A stretch of 28,273 nucleotides of DNA from CAZNER01 sp964572065 (lineage in GTDB: Bacteria; Patescibacteriota; Dojkabacteria; JAHIVN01): the NCBI GenBank assembly GCA_964572065.1, contig CAZNER010000021.1, forward strand, positions 1 to 28,273, given 5' to 3'. Below the pieces are notes generated by a model, which was not told the origin of the DNA, made no database searches, and was given only the letters and a program-made list of their open reading frames with translations. Positions 17,181 through 24,752 of this stretch are shown here, piece by piece; positions within the stretch are counted from its first letter, which is position 1, and each line of letters begins with the position of its first letter. The translations under genes were made by a program, and so were the position numbers.

Positions 17181-19981
17181 GGATTTTCAAACCATCCAGT
17201 TATAGATATTGGTTGCGATGCATTAATTCCTGTCTTTTCTATTATTAAATTATTCTCAGAACGGAATATTCGATAGCCATTTGCTACTTTGAAATTTTCA
17301 TTCTCTGCAGGTCTTAATGCATCTGGAACTTTTACCATGATTTCTCTAGCAAGGTCGCCAGCGGGAATTTCATTAAATACCTGATCTGCTCTTGGTGTTG
17401 CTCCAGGTTGGACTATTAGATGATTTCCACCTGTACCTGGAGGTGTGCCGGAATCACCTGCTGTTGATTTTCTTCCACCTTGGAATACTTTCCCTCCAAT
17501 ACCATCAACTGCTGTAATTATCATACTATGGACTGCAAGTGTTTGGTCGGCAGTAATCGCTTGGAGTGTTCTTCCAGTAAGTTCAGGAGCGCCAATTGTA
17601 AGTGTATCAAAAAGCAATGGTAATATATCACCGATTAAGGGTATTCTTAATGTTAAACCAAGTGACTGTGTAGGAGTTTGTAGAAATTCACCAGCTTTCG
17701 CTAAAGATGTTCTTAATCCAGGGAAGAGACTTAGTAGCATTACATTCAGATTTATAGCAAGCCAGCTGCTGGCTAGATCACTAAAGCAACCTAGTATTCT
17801 TGAATTAAAGTATTTATCTCTTCTAGGTATTTCCTTAACTACAACACTGGCTTCATGAGTATCTTGAGCACTTTTTAATGCAACTGCTGTTGTATCAACA
17901 CTTTTATGCACTTGAGCTTCAGGAAATACTGGTGCTAAAAATGAGAAAACAAGATTTAGAAAACCGGCAATAAGTTGATCTTTATATGAAGGTCCGGAGG
18001 TTGTACCAGCTCCTATTTCACCAGCTCTCCAGACTTCTGATATTACAGCTACATATTTCCTATGTAGATCTCTTACTGGTTTTATTATTCGGTTAAAACC
18101 TAATAGAGCAGTAATTGGGTTTGTATGAGCTAAAAAGTGATCTGGTATATTTGATCTAAGTTCACCTGTGCTTGGACCTACTGTTAATGTTCTTGTAGTT
18201 GCAAAGCCATTAAAAAATTTATCAGTTACTTTAAATTTGTATGGACCTGATGTTTCGAGTAGAACAGGTTCTTTTGTTCTGGAAACCCATGTTGTTCCTC
18301 CACCCTGTATACTCCATCTATTAAACTGTTTAGGTACCATACTAGAAAATCTCATAGGATCAAGTCCTAAACCTAGACCTTCTTTGAAAAAGGCAGGAAT
18401 CCAGTCATCTGCCCCTTGTGCAAATCCTTCTGTAAGGGGGAGTTTTTTTGCCCAATTGATTATTTGTTGAATAGAAATTTGTAATGGGAGTCTTTGTAAA
18501 CCAGGAAAAACCGCTGTAATGGTTTGTAATGGCATTAAACTTTCTAGAAAAAGGAACCATCTCCACCCTTCAGACATAGCAGAATTTAAATCTTGATTTC
18601 CTAAAGCAATTTGAACTCCCTCGAAAAGTGTCATGAAGCCAGCATTTAAACCAGTTATCCACCAAATATCCCTTACTCTTTGTGCTAGATGATCTAAGAA
18701 TTGTCCTGTTTCTGAGATTGGATTTGGTACACCTAGTATTTTAGCTAATGGTCCTGGATATAATTCTGCTAAAAGCTTAATACCAGATCCATCACCAGAT
18801 GCCATTGCTGCAAGTACTCCTTCATTAGATAAAGCTTGCATAAAATAATTAACTGCTTCTTGATTAGCTCCGGTAAGTTCAGCTATAGTAGATACAAATG
18901 TTCTTGCTGCTTCAGGGGATACTGAATGAATTACAGCAGCGGCTTGAGATACTCTAGATAACATAAAGGCAATGTCAACTTTCCTTTGATCTTCACTTCG
19001 GTGCATTTCTCTTGATTCTCTAAAGATACCTCTAATGTCTTCCTTAGGCATTCCCATCATTATCATTACTTCAGCAACGAATTGTCTTTTTTCACCGTCA
19101 GTTAGATTTCTTGTTTGAGATACTTCAGTAAATAGTTCGTGTAATCGATGAACACATGTGTTCAGTACTCCATAAGGATGAGATAACAATGAGTTTACAT
19201 ATTCAGCATGGTCAGGATCTATTCTGCCTAATTCACGAGCAAGTGTAACACTTCTATAAGGATTTAATCTAAAATGTGGTATTTCAATTAGGTTACTTGT
19301 ATCTAATCTATATTCAGAATATAGTCTTTCTAATGTAGCTTGTACTTGGGCTTTGATCCAGGGAGTATCTTGATCAGATATTTCGAGTACTGTTACAGGC
19401 TTGCCCTGAATAACAGCTTCTTCTAAAGTAGTATTAAAAACATTATAATCTTCTATTGTTGTTTGTGTTATATAAACGGCATCTTGACGAGCAATTCTAG
19501 CTCTGATTCTACCATGGAGCTGATTTTCATGACGTGTTCTTACCTCTGTTTTTACAGTTCCCCAGGCAAATTCATGTGCTAGCTCTGTTGCTAATACAGG
19601 ATCGATTCCTTCTGCTTTAATTCGTCTTTTAGCGATTTCACAGTGAAAATTATACTTGAATGCTTGTTTCATAGATAGTGTCCATTGCAAATCTGCTTCT
19701 TCGGCTGTTAGATTACAACATTTTTGTTCTATTCCTTTTGTGTAAAAGTATGTTAATGTATCGTATAGTGCTAGAGGTATAGCTCTTACAGTTTCAAAAG
19801 CCATTCTAAAATTTTCCAAACTCGGCATAATGTTAGCTTTTTCCGCTAACCTAGCGAGTGTAGTTGATAGGGACAAGTTAATTTCTTGTCTGCGTGCTTC
19901 TATCATTGCTCCTAAATCAGGTGAAGCAGAATTATATTCTTGTTTTACTAATTGTTCTGATGTAGCAGCTATCTCAGACAT
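17177..19981 (-). CDS. Large protein of unknown function in the secretion-like block
   Basis: 934 residues; I recognise no family. Residues 1-430 are helical and hydrophilic, with Cys pairs at 88-89 and single Cys at 114 and 276. Residues 435-510, 625-690 and 725-830 contain moderately hydrophobic, Trp/Phe/Leu-rich stretches that may be membrane-associated or amphipathic. A Gly/Pro-rich linker (835-865) leads to a small C-terminal beta-domain ending NLIIEKTGINASQPISITGW. Ala, Gln and Arg are more frequent than in the Lys/Asn/Ile-rich neighbours outside the block. It follows the 370-aa gene by 16 bases. Its size and partial hydrophobicity are like those of the 1547-aa protein, so a structural role in the same complex is plausible but not shown. 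Confidence 0.65.
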   Translation of the reverse strand: MSEIAATSEQLVKQEYNSASPDLGAMIEARRQEINLSLSTTLARLAEKANIMPSLENFRMAFETVRAIPLALYDTLTYFYTKGIEQKCCNLTAEEADLQWTLSMKQAFKYNFHCEIAKRRIKAEGIDPVLATELAHEFAWGTVKTEVRTRHENQLHGRIRARIARQDAVYITQTTIEDYNVFNTTLEEAVIQGKPVTVLEISDQDTPWIKAQVQATLERLYSEYRLDTSNLIEIPHFRLNPYRSVTLARELGRIDPDHAEYVNSLLSHPYGVLNTCVHRLHELFTEVSQTRNLTDGEKRQFVAEVMIMMGMPKEDIRGIFRESREMHRSEDQRKVDIAFMLSRVSQAAAVIHSVSPEAARTFVSTIAELTGANQEAVNYFMQALSNEGVLAAMASGDGSGIKLLAELYPGPLAKILGVPNPISETGQFLDHLAQRVRDIWWITGLNAGFMTLFEGVQIALGNQDLNSAMSEGWRWFLFLESLMPLQTITAVFPGLQRLPLQISIQQIINWAKKLPLTEGFAQGADDWIPAFFKEGLGLGLDPMRFSSMVPKQFNRWSIQGGGTTWVSRTKEPVLLETSGPYKFKVTDKFFNGFATTRTLTVGPSTGELRSNIPDHFLAHTNPITALLGFNRIIKPVRDLHRKYVAVISEVWRAGEIGAGTTSGPSYKDQLIAGFLNLVFSFLAPVFPEAQVHKSVDTTAVALKSAQDTHEASVVVKEIPRRDKYFNSRILGCFSDLASSWLAINLNVMLLSLFPGLRTSLAKAGEFLQTPTQSLGLTLRIPLIGDILPLLFDTLTIGAPELTGRTLQAITADQTLAVHSMIITAVDGIGGKVFQGGRKSTAGDSGTPPGTGGNHLIVQPGATPRADQVFNEIPAGDLAREIMVKVPDALRPAENENFKVANGYRIFRSENNLIIEKTGINASQPISITGWFENP

Positions 19982-19997
19982 TTTATTGATTAATAAA

Positions 19998-21110
19998 TTA
20001 AGTTGATCTATCTAGTATATCTTTCATTGCTATTAAAGAAAGTGCTCGTATATTTAATTCATTCATTTGCTTTATGATATTGGCTTTTTCTGATGAATTA
20101 TTTGTCGAATTACATGTTTCCTTTAATTGTTCAAATCTGTTTTTTGTTTGATTAAATAAACTATCTATTATATCTATAAGTGTAGTTATTGATACTTCGG
20201 TTGTTGTTCCTGATTCAAGTAAGTTATCTACTAATTCAATTAATTGAGATATTGGGTCATATTCCTGACTTTGCATTAAACTATCGCACATTATCTTGAT
20301 TTGATTCAATGCTATACGTTCCATTGCCGCTTCAAGCATTTCTAGTTGAAGATCAAGTATTTGTCTATTTGCTTCACTTGCCTGTGCAATTGCATTTTGA
20401 AGTTGTCTTCTTGTATCAGCCAATCCTTCTTGTTGTTGTTTTATTAGTGCTATCATACCTTCTCTTTGCTGTTTTAGACTTTCATTTAAAGCCTCTTGGT
20501 CAGCAGTTCTTTGTTCTTGGAGTGTATTTACAATTGTTTGTATTCCATTAATGTGAACCTGTAAAGTCGCTTCTAATTGATTAATAATTGTTGTCAGATG
20601 CTCTGTAAATTCTTGCATTCCTTCTTGAATACCTCCTCCTATTATTTGTTGAGCGACTTGAGCTTGATCTGCTGTTTCTGCACCAAGAGGACCTGATGAA
20701 CTAGCTGGTGTAGGGTTTACTACTCTTACACTTTGCGTTTCTTCATATGGATTTATCTTTCCAAGCTCTCCTAAAATAACTGTATATCCATGCCAACTTA
20801 ATATTTGTTCTTTATTCCAATCGATTACAGTATTCTTATCTTTTATTACGGAATTTATATGTCTAAAGTAACCAGTAAGAACGTCTCTAGTTATTAAATT
20901 GAGTGAGATTTCCATTACTATGCAAAATGGTGCGTTACCACCAAGTTCTGCATATATAGGAAGCATATGAGTAGTATAAGGATTTTCTCCAAGGCTTACC
21001 TTGGTTATATCGCCATGTTTTAATGTTTTTCTGATGAATCTTTGCTGTTTTCTTGTCGGTTCAACAGTTTGTGTTTCTCCTTGTTCTGCTGTTGCTATAA
21101 TTGTTGACAT
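19998..21110 (-). CDS. Soluble coiled-coil protein of unknown function
   Basis: 370 residues with no signal peptide or TM helix. A compact N-terminal domain (about 20-125) with alternating strands and helices reads TTHMLPIYAELGGNAPFCIV. A Pro/Ser/Ala linker (132-155) leads to a long Gln/Glu/Leu-rich coiled coil (about 160-275), then helical segments to the end. It is cytoplasmic by sequence. It is the first gene of the unit with the 934-aa gene and has a strong extended -10 promoter. The layout suggests an adaptor or scaffold protein that oligomerises by its coiled coil. No named family is recognised. Confidence 0.68.
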   Translation of the reverse strand: MSTIIATAEQGETQTVEPTRKQQRFIRKTLKHGDITKVSLGENPYTTHMLPIYAELGGNAPFCIVMEISLNLITRDVLTGYFRHINSVIKDKNTVIDWNKEQILSWHGYTVILGELGKINPYEETQSVRVVNPTPASSSGPLGAETADQAQVAQQIIGGGIQEGMQEFTEHLTTIINQLEATLQVHINGIQTIVNTLQEQRTADQEALNESLKQQREGMIALIKQQQEGLADTRRQLQNAIAQASEANRQILDLQLEMLEAAMERIALNQIKIMCDSLMQSQEYDPISQLIELVDNLLESGTTTEVSITTLIDIIDSLFNQTKNRFEQLKETCNSTNNSSEKANIIKQMNELNIRALSLIAMKDILDRST

Positions 21111-21145
21111 TGAATTTATACTAAAGAATAAATATCAATAATCAA

Positions 21146-21154
21146 ATTATACCA
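21146..21154 (-). promoter_or_regulatory. Extended -10 promoter of the 370-aa/934-aa unit
   Basis: Read on the minus strand, TGG followed by a perfect TATAAT (-10 at 21146-21151). There is no good -35, as expected for extended -10 promoters. It lies 35 bases before the ATG. Confidence 0.6.
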
Positions 21155-21255
21155 TAATATATGCCGAAAAACCATACTATAGGTTAATGCGTGTATTTTA
21201 TAAAATAAAGTTAGGTTTTAGAAATATAGGAAAATTAGATATCTATATAATTGCC

Positions 21256-22023
21256 TTATATATCGATATCTAACATAATTGGACAGTGGTCGGAACCAAA
21301 TACATTTTTTAGTATTCTTGAGCTTTTTACCTTGTTTTTAAGCTTTTTTGATACTAAAAAGTAATCAAAACGCCATCCATGATTCTTTTTTCTTTCAGGA
21401 TCTCTCATGTGCCACCAAGTATAGTGCCCTCCTTCTTTTTCAAACATCCTAAAAGTATCTATAAATCCGAGTTTAAGCATGTCGGTAAACCATTTCCTTT
21501 CTGATTCAAGAAATCCAGAGTGATTCAAGTTTTTTTTAGGAGCATATAAATCAAGTTCTGTTGCAGCTACATTTAAATCCCCTCCTATTATTACCGACTT
21601 GTTTTTATTAATCAGTCCTCTTATAAGATTCAATATATGACTATAGAAATCGAGTTTAAATTTTAATCTTTCTTCACTGCTTGTTCCATTTGGAGTATAG
21701 AAATTAAATATATACAAATCACCGATTCTGCAATAAATAGTTCTCCCTTCTAGATTTAAAATCTCATCAGAGGTTACTGAAGAAACTTTTTCAAATTTAA
21801 TGCTATTTTTATAATAGATTGCTGTGCCACTGTAACCGGGTCGGTCAGCTGGATTGAATAAAACTTTGTAATTAGGTATTGATTTTAAAAAGAAAGATAA
21901 TTGATCTGGATATGCTCTAAGTTCCTGGATCATTAAAATATCAGGTTTCTTTGTCTTGATAAATTTGATGAACTCTTTTTCTGTTGATCTTAAGCCATTT
22001 ACATTCCATGAGAATATTTTCAT
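21256..22023 (-). CDS. xth: Exodeoxyribonuclease III (AP endonuclease, Xth family)
   Basis: 255 residues, about the usual length. It removes abasic sites and 3'-blocked ends in base excision repair. The endonuclease/exonuclease/phosphatase fold residues are all visible: WNVNG with N7, E34 in MIQELR (metal binding; the usual QET is QEL here), Y109, D149 and N151 in GGDLNVAATELD, R218/D220 in WRFDYFLVS, and D245-H246 in GSDHCPI, the general-base pair. GHYTWWHMRDPERKKNHGWR is the DNA-contact region typical of ExoIII. ATG start, no Shine-Dalgarno sequence. It reads away from the tRNA/miaB group. Confidence 0.95.
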   Translation of the reverse strand: MKIFSWNVNGLRSTEKEFIKFIKTKKPDILMIQELRAYPDQLSFFLKSIPNYKVLFNPADRPGYSGTAIYYKNSIKFEKVSSVTSDEILNLEGRTIYCRIGDLYIFNFYTPNGTSSEERLKFKLDFYSHILNLIRGLINKNKSVIIGGDLNVAATELDLYAPKKNLNHSGFLESERKWFTDMLKLGFIDTFRMFEKEGGHYTWWHMRDPERKKNHGWRFDYFLVSKKLKNKVKSSRILKNVFGSDHCPIMLDIDI

Positions 22024-22057
22024 TATTTTTGCATTTCTTAAAGGGTTATTATTAATG

Positions 22058-22066
22058 AGTATACCA
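22058..22066 (-). promoter_or_regulatory. Extended -10 promoter of xth
   Basis: Read on the minus strand, TGG followed by TATACT (-10 at 22058-22063), 34 bases before the ATG. It matches the element upstream of the 370-aa gene in type and spacing. Confidence 0.5.
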
Positions 22067-22208
22067 GATTATGTGTGAAATTATTATAGAATAAATTTAA
22101 GGTTTAAGGTTAGTAGACAATCTGTAGTTATGAATATAGCTCTATTATACCGTAGGATTAGAGAAGAGGATAATAAAACCAACAGGGTGTTGTAGATATA
22201 AAACAAAG

Positions 22209-22550
22209 CTAATGTTTTTTTGTACGGAACACCGCAGAACTTTTTTGTAAAAATTTTATAAAATTAATACTTGAAGATATTTTTTCATAAAAAAAGGATA
22301 TTTTTCCTGCCTGACGGCAGGCAGGTAATCTCAAAAAATATCCTAAAAAAAAGATTAGAGAAATGTTAATTGCTGATTCTTTTAATAAACAAGCTTCATA
22401 ATAGATTAATTCCAATGGTAACCTATTTCTTGTTGAAGAGACTTTAGCTTCAAGATGTTTCTTTAATCGTTTTTTAATATTATTAGTATAGCCTATATAA
22501 AGTTTATGATCTTTAAGTGATAATAATACATAAGTGTAGAAGAATTTCAT
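22209..22550 (-). CDS. Small GIY-YIG domain protein with a palindrome inserted in its C-terminal half
   Basis: The start is set at MKFFYTYVLL (22550), three codons inside the longest frame, because the domain begins there; the protein is 113 residues. Residues 5-58 are a normal single-domain GIY-YIG (UvrC/Slx1-like) N-terminus: YVLLSLKDHKLYIGYTNNIK, then KRLKKH and LPLELIYYEACLLKESAI. The family normally goes on with a basic 'KREKxLK...GRxFLRxRL' tail. Here it reads ISLIFFLGYFLRLPACRQAG followed by unrelated residues, because a 50-bp stem-loop lies in the gene (22295-22344). The nuclease fold may be damaged. Such small genes are common and mobile in CPR genomes. Stop TAG. Confidence 0.7.
   Translation of the reverse strand: MKFFYTYVLLSLKDHKLYIGYTNNIKKRLKKHLEAKVSSTRNRLPLELIYYEACLLKESAINISLIFFLGYFLRLPACRQAGKISFFYEKISSSINFIKFLQKSSAVFRTKKH
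22295..22344. repeat. Palindromic element inside the GIY-YIG gene
   Basis: The outer 11-bp stem AGGATATTTTT (22295-22305) pairs with AAAAATATCCT (22334-22344). The inner 8-bp stem CCTGCCTG (22306-22313) pairs with CAGGCAGG (22318-22325) around ACGG. The GC-rich core is foreign to this A/T-rich DNA and is translated on the minus strand as LPACRQAG, a peptide I associate with palindromic repeats in CPR genomes (from memory, unchecked). Confidence 0.75.
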
Positions 22551-22580
22551 ATCTCTCATGAAAATATTTCGATTTTAGAA

Positions 22581-22666
22581 TTCGGGGACTTGGACTCCCC
22601 CGCTTAAGCGGGACTGTCCCGAAAGCAGAAAATTTCTATGAATATTAAATATTTTCAGCTTTCGGG
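22581..22666. repeat. Nested inverted repeats with a tRNA-Gln 3'-end copy
   Basis: Three overlapping hairpins: TTCGGGGAC (22581-22589) with GTCCCGAA (22616-22623), one bulge; the perfect palindrome CCCGCTTAAGCGGG (22599-22612); and CCCGAAAGC-A-GAAAAT (22618-22633) with ATTTTC-A-GCTTTCGGG (22651-22666), one mismatch. Bases 22581-22597 match the tRNA-Gln 3' end (22981-22997) at 16 of 17 positions. The right arm contains the TGA stop of the second GIY-YIG gene. Confidence 0.65.
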
Positions 22667-22909
22667 GGAACCAATCATTTTCAAATATCTAGATGTATTT
22701 TTTATACTTTTTATATATTTTTCTTGTTGTTTTGCTTTTTTCTTAATATCAAATGTTTCAAAATGAATAATTTTATAAGGAATGTGTCCTTTTGTATATT
22801 TACATTTTCCTTTGTTATGTTCAGTTAATCGTTTTCCCAAATTACTGGTAAATCCGATATAGAAAGTAGAATCTTTTAGACTTTTTAGAATATAAACAAA
22901 GTATTTCAT
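22655..22909 (-). CDS. Small GIY-YIG domain protein
   Basis: 84 residues from MKYFVYILKS (22909). The frame runs 15 codons further upstream, but the domain starts here. Motifs: YFVYILKSLKDSTFYIGFTS (the GIY and YIG strands), then GKRLTEHNKGKCKYTKGHIP and IIHFETFDIKKKAKQQEKYI, then IKSIKNTSRYLKMIG. This is the complete small UvrC/Slx1-like GIY-YIG nuclease fold, of unknown cellular role. Its last codons (SPES, TGA) run into a palindromic element. It lies between that element and tRNA-Gln, next to a diverged second copy. Confidence 0.8.
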   Translation of the reverse strand: MKYFVYILKSLKDSTFYIGFTSNLGKRLTEHNKGKCKYTKGHIPYKIIHFETFDIKKKAKQQEKYIKSIKNTSRYLKMIGSPES

Positions 22910-22980
22910 ATTTAAAAAATGATTGGTGAGGTAACAGTACCGTAAAACAATCACGAATCAAAAATTGGTTCATGATTGTT

Positions 22981-23051
22981 TTCGGGGACTTGGATTCGAA
23001 CCAAGATTATCAGCTTCAAAGGCTGGTGTCCTACCATTAGACGATCCCCGA
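22981..23051 (-). tRNA. trnQ: tRNA-Gln (anticodon UUG)
   Basis: A 71-base cloverleaf. Acceptor stem UCGGGGA/UCCCCGA; D arm GUC-UAAUGGUAG-GAC; anticodon stem CCAGC/GCUGA with one C-A mismatch at 27-43; loop CUUUGAA giving UUG; T arm CUUGG-UUCGAAU-CCAAG. U1-A72 fits glutamine tRNAs. The discriminator would be A and CCA is not encoded. The next outer bases also pair, giving an 8-bp acceptor helix in the gene. Confidence 0.93.
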
Positions 23052-23093
23052 AATAAAGAAAAAAGTTAGTATTCAGTTGTAAAAAGTGTTTTA

Positions 23094-23142
23094 CCTGCCC
23101 CCAAAGCTACGCATAGCGTTGCAGGCGGGCTGTTAGACGATC
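23094..23142. repeat. GC-rich palindrome ending in a tRNA-Gln 5'-end copy
   Basis: CCTGC (23094-23098) pairs with GCAGG (23121-23125), with an inner ACGC (23109-23112)/GCGT (23116-23119) hairpin. It is followed by TTAGACGATC (23133-23142), identical to 23037-23046 of the adjacent tRNA-Gln gene. The element stands between the tRNA and miaB, in A/T-rich DNA. Confidence 0.55.
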
Positions 23143-23206
23143 TCAGATTTATATTATTATACTAAAATAAATATATAGAATACAATTTATGTACTTAGTT
23201 ATGAAA

Positions 23207-24619
23207 TTAGCGAGGATTTAAATGCCCCTGCAGGCTCCAGCTGTTAACTTCTTTAATTTCAACATTGTAAAAATCTCCTATTTCGATAAAATTGATGTTA
23301 TTTAGGTTAATTTTTACATCCTTAAAGTTAAAACTTTTACCAAATGCAATTTTTTTATTAGTTTTAGTTATTAATACTCTAATTTCTTTATCAAGATACT
23401 TTTGGTTATTTTTTAGAGCTGTTTTAGAAAGGATTTTTGTTAAAAGTTTATCTCTTTTCTTTTTAATGCTAAGAGGTACATTATCAGTTGTTTTAAATGC
23501 AACAGTGCCTTTTCGAGGGCTGTATTTATTTATGTAAGCCATATCAAATTCAAGTTTCTTGAAAACATTAATAGTTTTTTGGAAATCTGCTTTTGTTTCG
23601 TTGGGAAATCCAACAATGATATCAGTAGATAGATTTAAATTAGGAATATTTTCTTTTAATTTCTGACATAAAGAAATAAATTTATCAATATTGTATTTTC
23701 GATTCATTAATTTAAGCATCTTATTGCTTCCTGACTGAAGAGCAAGATGTAAATAAGATCGGATGTGTCCCCCTTGTGTTAACGGTTTATTATTTCTTAT
23801 AGATTCGTTAGCTTTAGATGTTGATTTGATAAAGTAGTCAGCTAATTTTTGTGAGAAATAGTTGGGATGCGATGAAAGGAATGAGAGCCAAAAATCACCT
23901 TTTAAATTATCGATTTCCTTCAAAAGGTCAAGAAATTTATAGTTAAATTTATTTGGTGCCTGATAAGCATCTACATTTTGACCAAGAAGCATAATATCTT
24001 TATACCCTTTTTTTATCAGTTCTCTAACGTCTTTAATTATCTCTTTGGATGGTCTGTTTATTAATTTACCGCGTGTATAAGGGACAATGCAGTATGTGCA
24101 GAATTCATCACATCCAGTTGAGATCGGCACGTAAGCACTGAATTTGGACTGATAGTTAGGCTGTATAGTTAAGTAATCGTTCGTTGCTACAGTTTTGTTT
24201 TTCAAACCTAATATTTCTGGAATTTTATAAATATCATCAATTTGTATGAATTTATCAACCCAAGGAGTTTTTCTTTTTAAATTATTTAGATATTTCTCTT
24301 CTCTCTTTTGGTTATTATCCCAAGATCTTTTACACATGCATCCGGTTAGAATAGCAATCGGCAACTTATATTTTAAATACCTTTTGTTAACTTTGCTTTT
24401 AAGCTTCTGGATATTCTTTTTAAGTCCTAGTATTCTGTCTTCTGCACTTTGGCGGACAGAACATGAGTTATAGATTATTAAATCTGCTTTGTCTATATTA
24501 TTTACTCTTTTTAAGGATACATTTTCTAAGATCCTTGATATTCTCTCACTGTCCGAATAATTCATTTGGCATCCGAATGTTTTTATAAAGTATGTTTGTA
24601 AGTTAGATTTAGAAGTCAT
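23207..24619 (-). CDS. miaB: tRNA-2-methylthio-N6-dimethylallyladenosine synthase
   Basis: 470 residues. This radical-SAM methylthiotransferase adds the 2-methylthio group to i6A37 of tRNAs reading UNN codons. The N-terminal UPF0004 domain has its auxiliary-cluster cysteines: C17 in FGCQMNYSDSERI, C53 in NSCSVR and C94 in LTGCMCKR. The radical-SAM cluster is C170-x3-C174-x2-C177 in TGCDEFCTYCIVPYTRG. Further motifs are LLGQNVDAY, LHLALQSGS and STDIIVGFPNET. A TRAM-like end (405-468) closes with SLQGHL. Residues about 267-287 (KANESIRNNKPLTQGGHI) are extra relative to ordinary MiaB. GAGAGG at 24631-24636, 11 bases before the ATG, is the best Shine-Dalgarno sequence in the window, and TATAAT on the minus strand at 24671-24676 is a likely -10. 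Confidence 0.95.
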   Translation of the reverse strand: MTSKSNLQTYFIKTFGCQMNYSDSERISRILENVSLKRVNNIDKADLIIYNSCSVRQSAEDRILGLKKNIQKLKSKVNKRYLKYKLPIAILTGCMCKRSWDNNQKREEKYLNNLKRKTPWVDKFIQIDDIYKIPEILGLKNKTVATNDYLTIQPNYQSKFSAYVPISTGCDEFCTYCIVPYTRGKLINRPSKEIIKDVRELIKKGYKDIMLLGQNVDAYQAPNKFNYKFLDLLKEIDNLKGDFWLSFLSSHPNYFSQKLADYFIKSTSKANESIRNNKPLTQGGHIRSYLHLALQSGSNKMLKLMNRKYNIDKFISLCQKLKENIPNLNLSTDIIVGFPNETKADFQKTINVFKKLEFDMAYINKYSPRKGTVAFKTTDNVPLSIKKKRDKLLTKILSKTALKNNQKYLDKEIRVLITKTNKKIAFGKSFNFKDVKINLNNINFIEIGDFYNVEIKEVNSWSLQGHLNPR

Positions 24620-24752
24620 TATTTGTGTTTCCTCTCATCAAATTTGTGTGTTAAATGAGTGTCAGAAAATATTATAGTTTTCATAGATAGTTATTATATC
24701 AGAAATGATATCTATTATGCAGGAGAATTAGAGATGATATTGTTTAGAGTAC

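Noticed and set aside
17445..18470. Plus-strand frames of 100-137 codons opposite the 934-aa gene.
   Set aside because: They are shadows of the longer gene: no motif, no promoter, no ribosome site.
22581..22623. A second, shorter tRNA gene because of the TTCGGGGACTTGGACTC match.
   Set aside because: Only the acceptor/T-arm end is present; there is no anticodon arm or D arm.
22655..22657. Possible UGA-as-glycine readthrough at the end of the second GIY-YIG gene.
   Set aside because: The family domain is complete before the TGA, and the ATGA overlap at 26372-26375 supports UGA as a stop.
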